41,773 nt of DNA. It comes from a virus. Of the stretch, positions 7,938-14,695 are shown piece by piece (positions within the stretch are counted from its first letter, which is position 1; each line of letters begins with the position of its first letter). The stretch covers positions 1 through 41,773 of IMG/VR virus record IMGVR_UViG_3300020156_000051, one strand, 5' to 3'. Made by a program: the position numbers and the translations under genes. The notes below the pieces were generated by a model, which did not search any database, had not been told where the DNA came from, and was given only the letters and a program-made list of their open reading frames with translations.

Positions 7938-8849
7938 CTACATCTGCTGGAGCCTCGCCTGAAGGGCCGCGACGCTCTGATCCGTCACCGCGCCCGGAGC
8001 CGCCGGTGCCTGGGGCATCTGGGGAGCCTGCGGTGCCGCCGGTGCCTGGGGCGCAGCGGGCGCCTGGGGCATCTGCGGGACGGCCGGAGCCGCGGGCATC
8101 TGCGGCACCTGGGGCGCCGCCGGGGCCTGCGGAACAGCCGGAGCGGGCGCCTGCGGCACCTGGGGCGCCGCGGGGGCCGCCGGGGCCTGCTGGAACTGCG
8201 GAGCCGCCGGAGCGGCGGCCGGAGCCTGGGGCATCTGCGGCACCTGAGGCGTCGCCGGAGCCTGGAACTGCTGCGGAGCCGGAGCCTGGGGCACCGCGGG
8301 CGCGGGCGCCTGCGGGACCTGGGCCTGCTGCGGTGCCGGACCGGCGAGCCCCTGGATCTGGACCGCGCCGGGCGCCGGGGGTGCCTGGGGGACGCCCGCC
8401 GCAGCCTGGGCCGCCGCCCATTCCGCCTCCTTGACCGCCTTCAGGTCCGTGATGAACGTCGGGTACGCGTTGAACCAGTCGCTGGCGTACTGGAGCACCG
8501 GACCTTCCAGCGCCTGCGGCTGGATGTAGGTGTTCCCGCCGCCCTGGGGCGTGACCTCGACGAGCATCACCGGAAGCGGCTGGTTCGTGCCGACGTACTG
8601 CTTGAAGCCGTCCCGGACCGCGCCGCCCATCCAGAGGACGCTGATATAGCCCTGGTTCGTGGTGAGGTCCACGACATCGACGATGATGCCCTCGCCGGTG
8701 CCCTGGGGGTTGTGCTTGGTCTTGAGCCCGGTCTTGTACTCGCGCGCCCAGACGAGCAGGGGCTTGTTCAGGTTCATGTTCGCCTGGAACCGGTCGCCGC
8801 CCTGGACCTGCGGCTTGACGAAGGTGCCGAGACTGTTCGGAGCCGTCAT
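7938..8849 (-). CDS. Possible ssDNA-binding protein with Pro/Ala/Gln-rich tail, 303 aa
   Basis: The first about 145 residues look like a compact beta-rich domain: MNLNKPLLVWAREYKTG, GIIVDVVDL, ISVLWMGGAV, LPVMLVEV. This is compatible with an OB fold. From about residue 150 on it is an extended low-complexity tract of P, A, Q and M (units such as QMPQAPAAP), ending VAALQARLQQM. The gene is the last of the operon with the Cas4-like nuclease and helicase, where actinophages often keep a single-strand binding protein. The DNA-binding role is inferred from fold impression and context; no diagnostic motif is present. Confidence 0.6.
   Translation of the reverse strand: MTAPNSLGTFVKPQVQGGDRFQANMNLNKPLLVWAREYKTGLKTKHNPQGTGEGIIVDVVDLTTNQGYISVLWMGGAVRDGFKQYVGTNQPLPVMLVEVTPQGGGNTYIQPQALEGPVLQYASDWFNAYPTFITDLKAVKEAEWAAAQAAAGVPQAPPAPGAVQIQGLAGPAPQQAQVPQAPAPAVPQAPAPQQFQAPATPQVPQMPQAPAAAPAAPQFQQAPAAPAAPQVPQAPAPAVPQAPAAPQVPQMPAAPAVPQMPQAPAAPQAPAAPQAPQMPQAPAAPGAVTDQSVAALQARLQQM
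7970..8400. repeat. Imperfect GC-rich repeats encoding a P-A-Q-M tail
   Basis: About 430 bp of degenerate short repeats (units around GGAGCCTGGGGCATCTGCGG) inside the 3' part of the 7938-8849 gene. They encode repeated QAP, PQMPQ and APAAP blocks. Such tracts are prone to slippage and length change. Confidence 0.75.
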
Positions 8850-8867
8850 TCTCGTTCTCTTTTCTCG

Positions 8868-9665
8868 TTACATTTTCACGTTCCCGGGGCAAGTGACCCC
8901 GGAATCCTGGCCCGGACGGAACCACGGGCAGTACTGACACTCGTCCGATGGGAACTTCCGGAACTCGGTGAAGCGAATGGGATCTCCGAGCGGGTTCAGC
9001 AACTTGACCAGCTGAGCGATGATCTCCAACCGCTCCAACGCCTTGTACACAATGGACGGATTGAACGGCTCCGACCAGACGTACATGGACTTGGTGAGGT
9101 AGTTGTGTCGCGGGTAGAGCGCGATGGCGATGAGATCCACTTCGTAGCCCTGTCGGACCATCCCGAGCCCGTAGGCATGACCCTGAACCCGGTACCCGGT
9201 CTTCGGGCCGTGCTTCCGCGTCTTCTCCTGCGACGTCTTGCCGACCAGCTTGTGGTCCAGCACCATCCGTTTCCAGATGTTGTACGCGTCCGTCGTGCCG
9301 GTGATTCCCGGCGCGACCTCCACGCGGTGCTCGATCAGCCACGGCGGCGAATACCCCGCGGCCTTCGCGAGGTTGTTCTGCTCGGCCAGCGCGTCCGCGA
9401 TGATCGCGTGAATCCCGGTGCCGAGCATCGCGAACCATGGATCGTCCACAAAGGATTCTGGTTCAGGAAAACCCGATATCTTGTACGCCAGCGACCGGTC
9501 GCACGGGTCACCGATCTCCGACGGGCCGAGCGCCTTCTGCATGGTGCGCGGCCGTCGTTTCTCGTGCTCCAGAAGGATGTCCACGAGAAGATCGCGAACC
9601 TCGGTGTTGCCACCGTTCTGGGTGCCACGGGGAGACTGGTACGTGCCCAGTTGCGGGACGGTCAC
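8868..9665 (-). CDS. Cas4/RecB-like PD-(D/E)XK exonuclease with Fe-S cysteines, 265 aa
   Basis: Hallmarks in order: an early cysteine in GPSEIGDPCDRSLAY, GTGIHAIIADAL (the His motif), GTTDAYN and MVLDHKLVGK (catalytic Asp and D-x-K), then CQYCPWF and GVTCPG near the C-terminus. One N-terminal plus three C-terminal cysteines is the Cas4-type iron-sulfur arrangement. The enzyme probably resects DNA ends for phage recombination. I place the start at GTG 9665, a GTGA overlap with the upstream stop, rather than the longer ATG at 9704. Confidence 0.85.
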   Translation of the reverse strand: MTVPQLGTYQSPRGTQNGGNTEVRDLLVDILLEHEKRRPRTMQKALGPSEIGDPCDRSLAYKISGFPEPESFVDDPWFAMLGTGIHAIIADALAEQNNLAKAAGYSPPWLIEHRVEVAPGITGTTDAYNIWKRMVLDHKLVGKTSQEKTRKHGPKTGYRVQGHAYGLGMVRQGYEVDLIAIALYPRHNYLTKSMYVWSEPFNPSIVYKALERLEIIAQLVKLLNPLGDPIRFTEFRKFPSDECQYCPWFRPGQDSGVTCPGNVKM

Positions 9666-9907
9666 GTTTCCACCGAGCCGGTACAGCGGTATTGGAGCTT
9701 CCACGAGTCATCGGTGTCCCACGGCTCTTCGGGGTACCACTTGCCGTCCATGCCCTGAGCTTCCCACGTGTACTCGGGGGCAGGAAGACCTCGGTCATAG
9801 AAGGCTTTCCTGAGCTTCGTCTCCGTGGCCCGTCGAAGGTCCACTGACGACTGACGCATCGCGGCCCTGGTCACCAGTACCGCGAGCGACCACAGTTCCC
9901 CGGTCAC
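9662..9907 (-). CDS. Unknown protein, 81 aa
   Basis: GTG start at 9907 overlaps the upstream TAG (TAGTG) and has GGGAG upstream. An N-terminal helical half (ELWSLAVLVTRAAM, then LRRATETKLRKAFYDRG) is followed by a Trp/Tyr/Glu-rich tail (WEAQGMDGKWYPEEPW). No family recognised. It is coupled on both sides within the recombination operon. Confidence 0.65.
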   Translation of the reverse strand: MTGELWSLAVLVTRAAMRQSSVDLRRATETKLRKAFYDRGLPAPEYTWEAQGMDGKWYPEEPWDTDDSWKLQYRCTGSVET

Positions 9908-10137
9908 TAGGACTCCCGGCACACATGCTCGGCCTCTCCCCATGGGAACAGGCGATGACGTTCGACTTCTTCGGCAGTGACGTCGAGCCACTCCCGCCCG
10001 TTGTACGTCTGCCAGACGGTGCCGTCACTACGGAACGTCTGTCCGCAGGAACCGTACCCGGTCTCTCCCTCGAACCAGACTCCCGTGCAGTAGTACTGCA
10101 CCCAGGGCTCAGGGAGAACCCAACCTCGGCCCTTCAT
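9907..10137 (-). CDS. Unknown Trp/Cys-containing protein, 76 aa
   Basis: Aromatic-rich (VQYYCTGVWFEG, TVWQTYNGREWLDV) with three cysteines, none in a clear zinc pattern. The ATG at 10137 overlaps the upstream stop as ATGA. It sits between the helper gene at 10134-10868 and the 81-aa gene before the nuclease. No function assigned. Confidence 0.68.
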   Translation of the reverse strand: MKGRGWVLPEPWVQYYCTGVWFEGETGYGSCGQTFRSDGTVWQTYNGREWLDVTAEEVERHRLFPWGEAEHVCRES

Positions 10138-10868
10138 CCGACGAACTCACTGCGGTAATGGTGCGTCGTGACCTCGTACGCGCCCTGGAGCTCGGGGTGA
10201 TCGGCGTAGAGCTTGTCCTTGCTGAGACTGGTCTTCGGCACCCAGGTCCGTCGATACACCGGCTTTCCGTTGAGGTACGCGATCTTCGACTTGTCCGGGC
10301 CACCTTCCTGGTCGAGGTAGGCTGCGACGTTGTCCTTGGCCATCTGCTCCATGGCCTCGATCTCGGTCTTCTTCTCCTTGGCCATCTTGAGCAGGTTCAG
10401 CCAGTCCTCGACCGGACTGGCATCGATCTGCGCCGGGGTGTTCGGGTCCACGGCCGGGGTCATCGCCGCCTGCATGACGGCCATCTGGTCGAGACCCTGG
10501 GACATGGCCAGCGCCGCGGCTTCCAGATTCGCGTGCTGCGACTGGCTTCCGTCGGCCGCCGGAGCGACGTACACCGGCTCCGGCGCGGGCGCTGCGGCCC
10601 CCGGCTGCGTGCTGGGGTCGGGGGCCGCCGTCTGAGCCTCCGCGGGCTCGGTAAGCGCGGGACCTGAGAACCATGCGGTCAACAGGCCGTCGACCGTGAC
10701 TTCGATCGGGTACGTATCGTTCCTGATCCCGGTGTCGACACTGTCCAGGAGATCGTCCAGCGACTGTCCATCGTTCAGGCGAAACTTGCCCTCCACGAGG
10801 GCCTCGGTCAGTTCCTTGCGCAAGGTCGCGCGCCTGGTCTTGGTGAGCATTTTCCGTTTGCCGCCCAT
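10134..10868 (-). CDS. Recombination-operon protein of unknown role, 244 aa
   Basis: A basic N-terminus (MGGKRKMLTKTRRATLRKEL) leads into a helical region, a Pro/Ala linker (about 78-112), a second helical region (DWLNLLKMAKEKKTEIEAM), and a C-terminal block: IAYLNGKPVYRRTWVPKTSL, then LYADHPELQGAYE. This end resembles the tail found in phage nuclease-associated proteins, where a catalytic-site-like strand is followed by a K-L-x-x-x-H/F-P-E motif. It is probably an accessory factor for the downstream nuclease. Start at 10868 is preceded by AGGTAGGG. Confidence 0.65.
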   Translation of the reverse strand: MGGKRKMLTKTRRATLRKELTEALVEGKFRLNDGQSLDDLLDSVDTGIRNDTYPIEVTVDGLLTAWFSGPALTEPAEAQTAAPDPSTQPGAAAPAPEPVYVAPAADGSQSQHANLEAAALAMSQGLDQMAVMQAAMTPAVDPNTPAQIDASPVEDWLNLLKMAKEKKTEIEAMEQMAKDNVAAYLDQEGGPDKSKIAYLNGKPVYRRTWVPKTSLSKDKLYADHPELQGAYEVTTHHYRSEFVG

Positions 10869-10895
10869 GTTCCCTACCTCGTTCGTCGTTTCTCG

Positions 10896-12770
10896 TTACC
10901 GCGCAAGGAAGAGCCTAGCAGAGTCCTTAGCCCCAGCGGTAATCTCATCGGCAAATTTATCCACTTTCCTGTGCCACTTGGCCCAGGTGATGAAATCGGA
11001 CACCTGGCCACGGTAGTGGTACTCCTCGAAGTCCACGTTTGCGGTCAAACTCTCGGCGTACTCGATCTGTCCCTCGGACGCGGGCTTGCGTCGCCAGTGC
11101 GCGTCCGGGTCCACCTGGAACCGTTCCATCGCCTGCTCGACGATGCCCAGCGTGAGGTCGATCGCGTACCGGGTGGCGTCAGCGTCGTCGGAGAACGTCT
11201 CCAGGATCTTGGTGGTGACGCCGGTCAGCTCCAGGCCGACCACGAACGTACCGTCGTCCTGTTCGGCGACGACGACGAACCCTTCCTGCTTGGCCTGGGT
11301 CTCCAAGTGGATGAACCAGCGGCCCTTGATCGTGTGCAGGAACCAACCCCGGCGCATCGGAACGTGCTTGTATCGGCGCTTCAGCTTGAGCTCGCGCTCT
11401 TCCTCCTTGCGCTGTCGCTCCAGCTCGCGTTGGCGGGCCTGCTCGGCGAGCTCCTCATCCGAGAGCGGTTCACCGGTGGCCCTACGCGGTCGTCCGCGAT
11501 TCCGCTCGATCTCCCACGGGTCGATGTCGACGGCGATCAGCGAGCCGGACACCAGCCCATCGCCGTCGGCCGTCGGCTCCCGCGGGCCGCTCTCGGCGAT
11601 CGCCCGGCGTGCCGCCTGGTCGATCGTCTCGCCCTCCTGAGCCTCGATCGCGAGATCTGTGACGTCGTTCAACGTGCGCAGGTCGTTGCGCCCGGTCGCA
11701 CCGACAACATCGAGCACGAGGCAGTCGGTCTTGCCCGGATGCAGCCGCAGGCCGCGACCGACCATCTGCCGAAAGAGGGTCTTGCTCATCGTCGGCCGGG
11801 CGATGACAATGCAGCTCGTCCGCGGAGCGTCCACGCCTTCGCCGAGCAGCGCGGCGTTGGTGATCACCTGGATCTTGCCCTCGGCGTAGTCGGCCAACGC
11901 CCGGCGGCGGTCGCGCGCCGAGGTCTTGCCCGACAGCATGACCGCGGTGATGCCAATCTGCCGGAACGCCTCGGCGACGTGCTCGGCGCTGGCGACGGTC
12001 GGCGTGAACACCATCCCGGCGCGGTCGCCCGCGTGCTTGGCGTACGCCGCTGCGACGACGCCGGGCGCTCCGGCGCGGTCCATCGCCTCGCCGAGGTCGG
12101 CCGCCGCCAGGTCCTTACCCCCGGCGAGCCGGGACATCGGGATGCCGGACAGGTCCAGGCCCTCGATCAGGACCCGCTTGAACTTCGGCGGTGCCAGGTA
12201 GCTCATCCCTGTGACAGGGTCCGGCAGGATCAGGTCCACGATGTCCAGGGAGAACGGTACGGCCTGGTAAAAATCCGTGAGCCGCTTGGAGTCCTCCCGG
12301 GTGAACGTCGCCGTCACGCCGAGCGTGTACGGGCCATCCGGAGCCAAGCAGCCCAGCCTCTCCAGCAGGGCCAGATAGCTCGTGCCCATGCTGCGGTGGC
12401 ACTCGTCCACGATCACCAGTCCGAACCTCGGCAGACGCGCGACCCGACTCTCTCGGACGAGTGTCTGCTGACTGGCCACGATTACTGGGTGATGGACTTG
12501 GTTGCGAGCGGCCTTGACGATGCCGACGCGCAGATCCGGCGCCCAGAGCTGGATCTTCTCCGCGGCCTGGCTGAGCAGCTCCTCGCGGTGCGCGAGCACG
12601 AGTACGGGGTATGGGCCGACAACCTCGCGGAAGTGGCGGATGATCTCGGAGAACACCACCGTTTTCCCAGCGCCGGTCGGCAGCACGAGCGCGAGCCGCC
12701 GGAGTCCCGCCGCCCAATCACGGAACACGTTGTCCCGCGCCTCGATCTGGTACGGACGAAGTATGGTCAA
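10896..12770 (-). CDS. Superfamily 2 DECH-box helicase, 624 aa
   Basis: Motifs in order: LRPYQ at the N-terminus (Q-like motif), Walker A PTGAGKT (31-37), VLAHREEL (Ia), VIVDECHRSMG (motif II, DECH at 122-125), GVTATF (motif III, TAT), TNAALLGEGVDAP (motif V) and QMVGRGLRLHPGK (motif VI, near 335-347). This is a RadD/SSL2-like DNA helicase architecture with an Arg/Glu-rich linker after 480. The start is TTG at 12770, a TTGA overlap with the upstream stop, with GGGAGGGAG ideally placed; upstream in-frame codons overlap the previous gene. Confidence 0.9.
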   Translation of the reverse strand: MTILRPYQIEARDNVFRDWAAGLRRLALVLPTGAGKTVVFSEIIRHFREVVGPYPVLVLAHREELLSQAAEKIQLWAPDLRVGIVKAARNQVHHPVIVASQQTLVRESRVARLPRFGLVIVDECHRSMGTSYLALLERLGCLAPDGPYTLGVTATFTREDSKRLTDFYQAVPFSLDIVDLILPDPVTGMSYLAPPKFKRVLIEGLDLSGIPMSRLAGGKDLAAADLGEAMDRAGAPGVVAAAYAKHAGDRAGMVFTPTVASAEHVAEAFRQIGITAVMLSGKTSARDRRRALADYAEGKIQVITNAALLGEGVDAPRTSCIVIARPTMSKTLFRQMVGRGLRLHPGKTDCLVLDVVGATGRNDLRTLNDVTDLAIEAQEGETIDQAARRAIAESGPREPTADGDGLVSGSLIAVDIDPWEIERNRGRPRRATGEPLSDEELAEQARQRELERQRKEEERELKLKRRYKHVPMRRGWFLHTIKGRWFIHLETQAKQEGFVVVAEQDDGTFVVGLELTGVTTKILETFSDDADATRYAIDLTLGIVEQAMERFQVDPDAHWRRKPASEGQIEYAESLTANVDFEEYHYRGQVSDFITWAKWHRKVDKFADEITAGAKDSARLFLAR

Positions 12771-12964
12771 TTCTCCCTCCCGCAATCGCACACGGACCCA
12801 CTGCCCTTTCGTCGGCGGTAATAGTGCGGAGCATCCAAGTGTGCGTGACTTAGACACGCGTATTCGACGTATCCCGCTTGCTCGTGCCCGAGCGGCGCAG
12901 AATCGGAAGGGCAAGGAGTGTTCACCGGAGCTGATCTGCTCTTCTTGAACGGGTTGATCGGCAT
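12767..12964 (-). CDS. Small Cys/His (zinc-ribbon-like) protein, 65 aa
   Basis: Conserved-looking metal ligands: PCPSDSAPLGHEQAG, EYACLSHAHLDAPH and a final SVCDCG. The ATG lies immediately after the TAA of the preceding gene and its stop overlaps the helicase start. Likely a zinc-binding accessory protein; exact role unknown. Confidence 0.7.
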   Translation of the reverse strand: MPINPFKKSRSAPVNTPCPSDSAPLGHEQAGYVEYACLSHAHLDAPHYYRRRKGSGSVCDCGREN

Positions 12965-13231
12965 TTACTTCGCCAGCCCCTCGACGATCAGCTGCCGGAT
13001 CCGGGACACCGTGATTATCGGCGTCCGGCCGCGGGACGAATTGGCCTCGGCGTCGTTGCACGCGTTAAGCAGCTCGATAAACGTGTCCCTGGCCTCGCCT
13101 GCGAACTGATTCAGCCACGGCTCGTAGCCAAGACTGCTGAACTCGCCCAGGTCATGTGTCTCATTTAGCTCCTGGCCGAAGTACTGATCAACCACTTTAC
13201 GTGTCGCTCGGTCAAAATTCTCTGTGACCAT
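12965..13231 (-). CDS. Unknown helical protein, 88 aa
   Basis: Acidic N-terminal half with ETHDLGEFSSLGYEPW, then a helix (AGEARDTFIELLNACNDAEA) and a hydrophobic end (ISRIRQ-like VSRIRQLIVEGLAK). ATG overlaps the upstream TAA by one base (TAATG). No family recognised; cotranscribed with the helicase. Confidence 0.68.
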   Translation of the reverse strand: MVTENFDRATRKVVDQYFGQELNETHDLGEFSSLGYEPWLNQFAGEARDTFIELLNACNDAEANSSRGRTPIITVSRIRQLIVEGLAK

Positions 13232-13500
13232 TACTTGTCTTCCTCAAAGTATAGATGAATGAATGCGTCGTCCTCGGTCGCGCGCAATTTGATCGGGATA
13301 CCTAGATCCATGACCGTCGGCAAAATAGCGGCTATATGCTCAAGTCGCAGTGACTCGGAGTCCAAGTCAAAATGGATCGTGACCATGCCAAAAGGGCCAT
13401 TCGTGACGAATACCCCCTCCCGTTTCCGATCTTGTCGGAAAATGACCGTATGACCGGCTTTACGGAGAGTTCGGGACACTGTCCCCGCACGGTTGTTCAT
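13231..13500 (-). CDS. Unknown protein, 89 aa
   Basis: Short alternating strands and helices (TVSRTLRKAGHTVIFRQDRK, MVTIHFDLDSESLRLEHIAA, AFIHLYFEEDK), suggesting a small alpha/beta fold. ATGA overlap with the preceding gene. Slightly more AT-rich than its neighbours. No function assigned. Confidence 0.68.
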   Translation of the reverse strand: MNNRAGTVSRTLRKAGHTVIFRQDRKREGVFVTNGPFGMVTIHFDLDSESLRLEHIAAILPTVMDLGIPIKLRATEDDAFIHLYFEEDK

Positions 13501-13781
13501 GAGAAATCCACCTCGCTCGGGTCCACATAAGACAGATCTTCGAGACGGCGGCCAATGGCCTTGAACAGCACCAGAAGCTGCTTCGGGTCCAGAACCGTGA
13601 TCCCGCTCATGGGGTCGCCGGTTCGCGTGCTGAAGACCTGGAGACCGGTCATGGTCGAGGTGTCCGGGAAACAGCCACCCTCGTCGATTTCCGGCTCCAG
13701 CTGCAACTCGACGCGGCCCCTGCCCGCGACACCGTTGCGGGTATTCCAGTATCGGGCCGCCGTGATGTACTGCGTGCGCAT
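13497..13781 (-). CDS. Unknown protein, first gene of the leftward operon, 94 aa
   Basis: ATG at 13781 with AAGGAG upstream, and no gene between it and the divergent region, so it opens the 13.8-7.9 kb transcription unit. Segments: GRVELQLEPEIDEGG, GLQVFSTRTGDPMSG, LLVLFKAIGRRLEDLSY. No domain recognised. Confidence 0.72.
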   Translation of the reverse strand: MRTQYITAARYWNTRNGVAGRGRVELQLEPEIDEGGCFPDTSTMTGLQVFSTRTGDPMSGITVLDPKQLLVLFKAIGRRLEDLSYVDPSEVDFS

Positions 13782-13878
13782 TGAGGCTCCTTCGATCGGT
13801 GTGGGAGCGACACTATCGTACGCCTCAGCGATATACAAGCGTATGTCGCACCGAGATACATCATGGTACGCTGCCGCC
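13782..13878. promoter_or_regulatory. Divergent promoter region with a 22-bp dyad
   Basis: This 97-bp gap separates the leftward recombination operon from the rightward replication operon and must contain both promoters. It is AT-richer than its flanks and holds an imperfect dyad at 13828-13849: GCGATATAC-AAGC-GTATGTCGC (8 of 9 positions paired). No unambiguous -35/-10 pair stands out. The first rightward gene encodes an RHH-like protein that could bind here. Confidence 0.6.
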
Positions 13879-14205
13879 ATGACGAATCCGAACACCACCG
13901 CGGCGGACCCCGTGCGCCCCTTCCGCGCGCCCGATGACCTGTGGAAACCGTTCGTCGAGCTGGCACGTGTGGCTGAACGACTGTCCGGCGCCGACGTCCT
14001 GCGCCGCCTGATGCAGGAGTTCCTCGACAAATACCGGGTCTTCTGGGCGCCCGAGCATGAGGCCGTCGACCCGACCATGCCCATGATCGCCTGGTACGAA
14101 TGCGACGAATGCGACGATGTCCACCGGCTCAGCGGTGAGCACGCGCCGTGGGGGTGCAGCGTGGTCAAGGCGCTCCAGGACCGCGAAGCAAAGGCGGCAA
14201 GCTGA
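13879..14205 (+). CDS. Ribbon-helix-helix-like regulator with zinc knuckle, 108 aa
   Basis: The pattern FRAPDDLWKPFVELARVAE, then LSGADVLRRLMQEFLDKY matches a ribbon-helix-helix DNA-binding unit (short strand, x-P-D-x-L-W, helix, S-x-A/S-x-V-L-R-R helix). A C-terminal ECDECDDVHRLSG followed by WGC adds a C-x2-C...H...C zinc site. As first gene of the replication operon next to a dyad, autoregulation is plausible. Start at 13879 has no clear Shine-Dalgarno. DNA binding is inferred. Confidence 0.68.
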   Translation: MTNPNTTAADPVRPFRAPDDLWKPFVELARVAERLSGADVLRRLMQEFLDKYRVFWAPEHEAVDPTMPMIAWYECDECDDVHRLSGEHAPWGCSVVKALQDREAKAAS

Positions 14206-14390
14206 TGAATCCCTGGGACCTGTTCGTGCTCGGGCTGAACGCGCTCGGGATCGTTGCCAGCATCTACAACATGATCAAGTACCTGGGCTCTGGCGATTTC
14301 GTCCTGGCACAGATTCATGGATCCATCGGCATAGCCAATGTGATCGTCGTGATGGTCATCTGTGACCGTGTACGAAAGGCACACCCATGA
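14205..14390 (+). CDS. Small two-helix membrane protein, 61 aa
   Basis: Two hydrophobic stretches (LFVLGLNALGIVASIYNMI and IGIANVIVVMVICDRV) joined by YLGSGDFVLAQIHGS. ATG overlaps the upstream TGA by one base; AAGGCGG lies upstream. Size and topology recall small phage membrane proteins, but its place in the replication operon argues against a simple holin. No function assigned. Confidence 0.7.
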   Translation: MNPWDLFVLGLNALGIVASIYNMIKYLGSGDFVLAQIHGSIGIANVIVVMVICDRVRKAHP

Positions 14391-14695
14391 TCAAGCCCCG
14401 AAAACCTGTGCTACCAACGATTCCTGACGGTTACCGGCTCACGAACAAACTGACCTTCATCAAGGTGCCCGAGCTGACGGACAACTGGGTCATCAGCGGC
14501 CGGGCTCAGGATATGCCTATTGGGGAACTGATCTCCGTGTGGCGGTTCAGCACCAAGGAGTACTCCCGAGTCGAGATCACCGGTCACATCGCTGCGCGGA
14601 CCGTCCACCACCGGCCAGGCGGGTACACGCACAGCGTGTCCGGGGCGAGCACGGACTACGTTCTGGCCTCCTTCGTGAACGTGGACGACGAGTGA
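14387..14695 (+). CDS. Unknown protein, 102 aa
   Basis: Begins at an ATGA overlap and ends in a GTGA overlap with the DNA polymerase gene, so it is translationally coupled at both ends. Basic N-terminus (MIKPRKPVLPTIPDGYRLTN) followed by beta-rich sequence (NWVISGRAQDM, VWRFSTKEYSRVEITGHIAA). No family recognised. Confidence 0.7.
   Translation: MIKPRKPVLPTIPDGYRLTNKLTFIKVPELTDNWVISGRAQDMPIGELISVWRFSTKEYSRVEITGHIAARTVHHRPGGYTHSVSGASTDYVLASFVNVDDE

Noticed and set aside
14205-14390. Holin
   Set aside because: Two membrane segments fit, but it is in the replication operon with no endolysin nearby.
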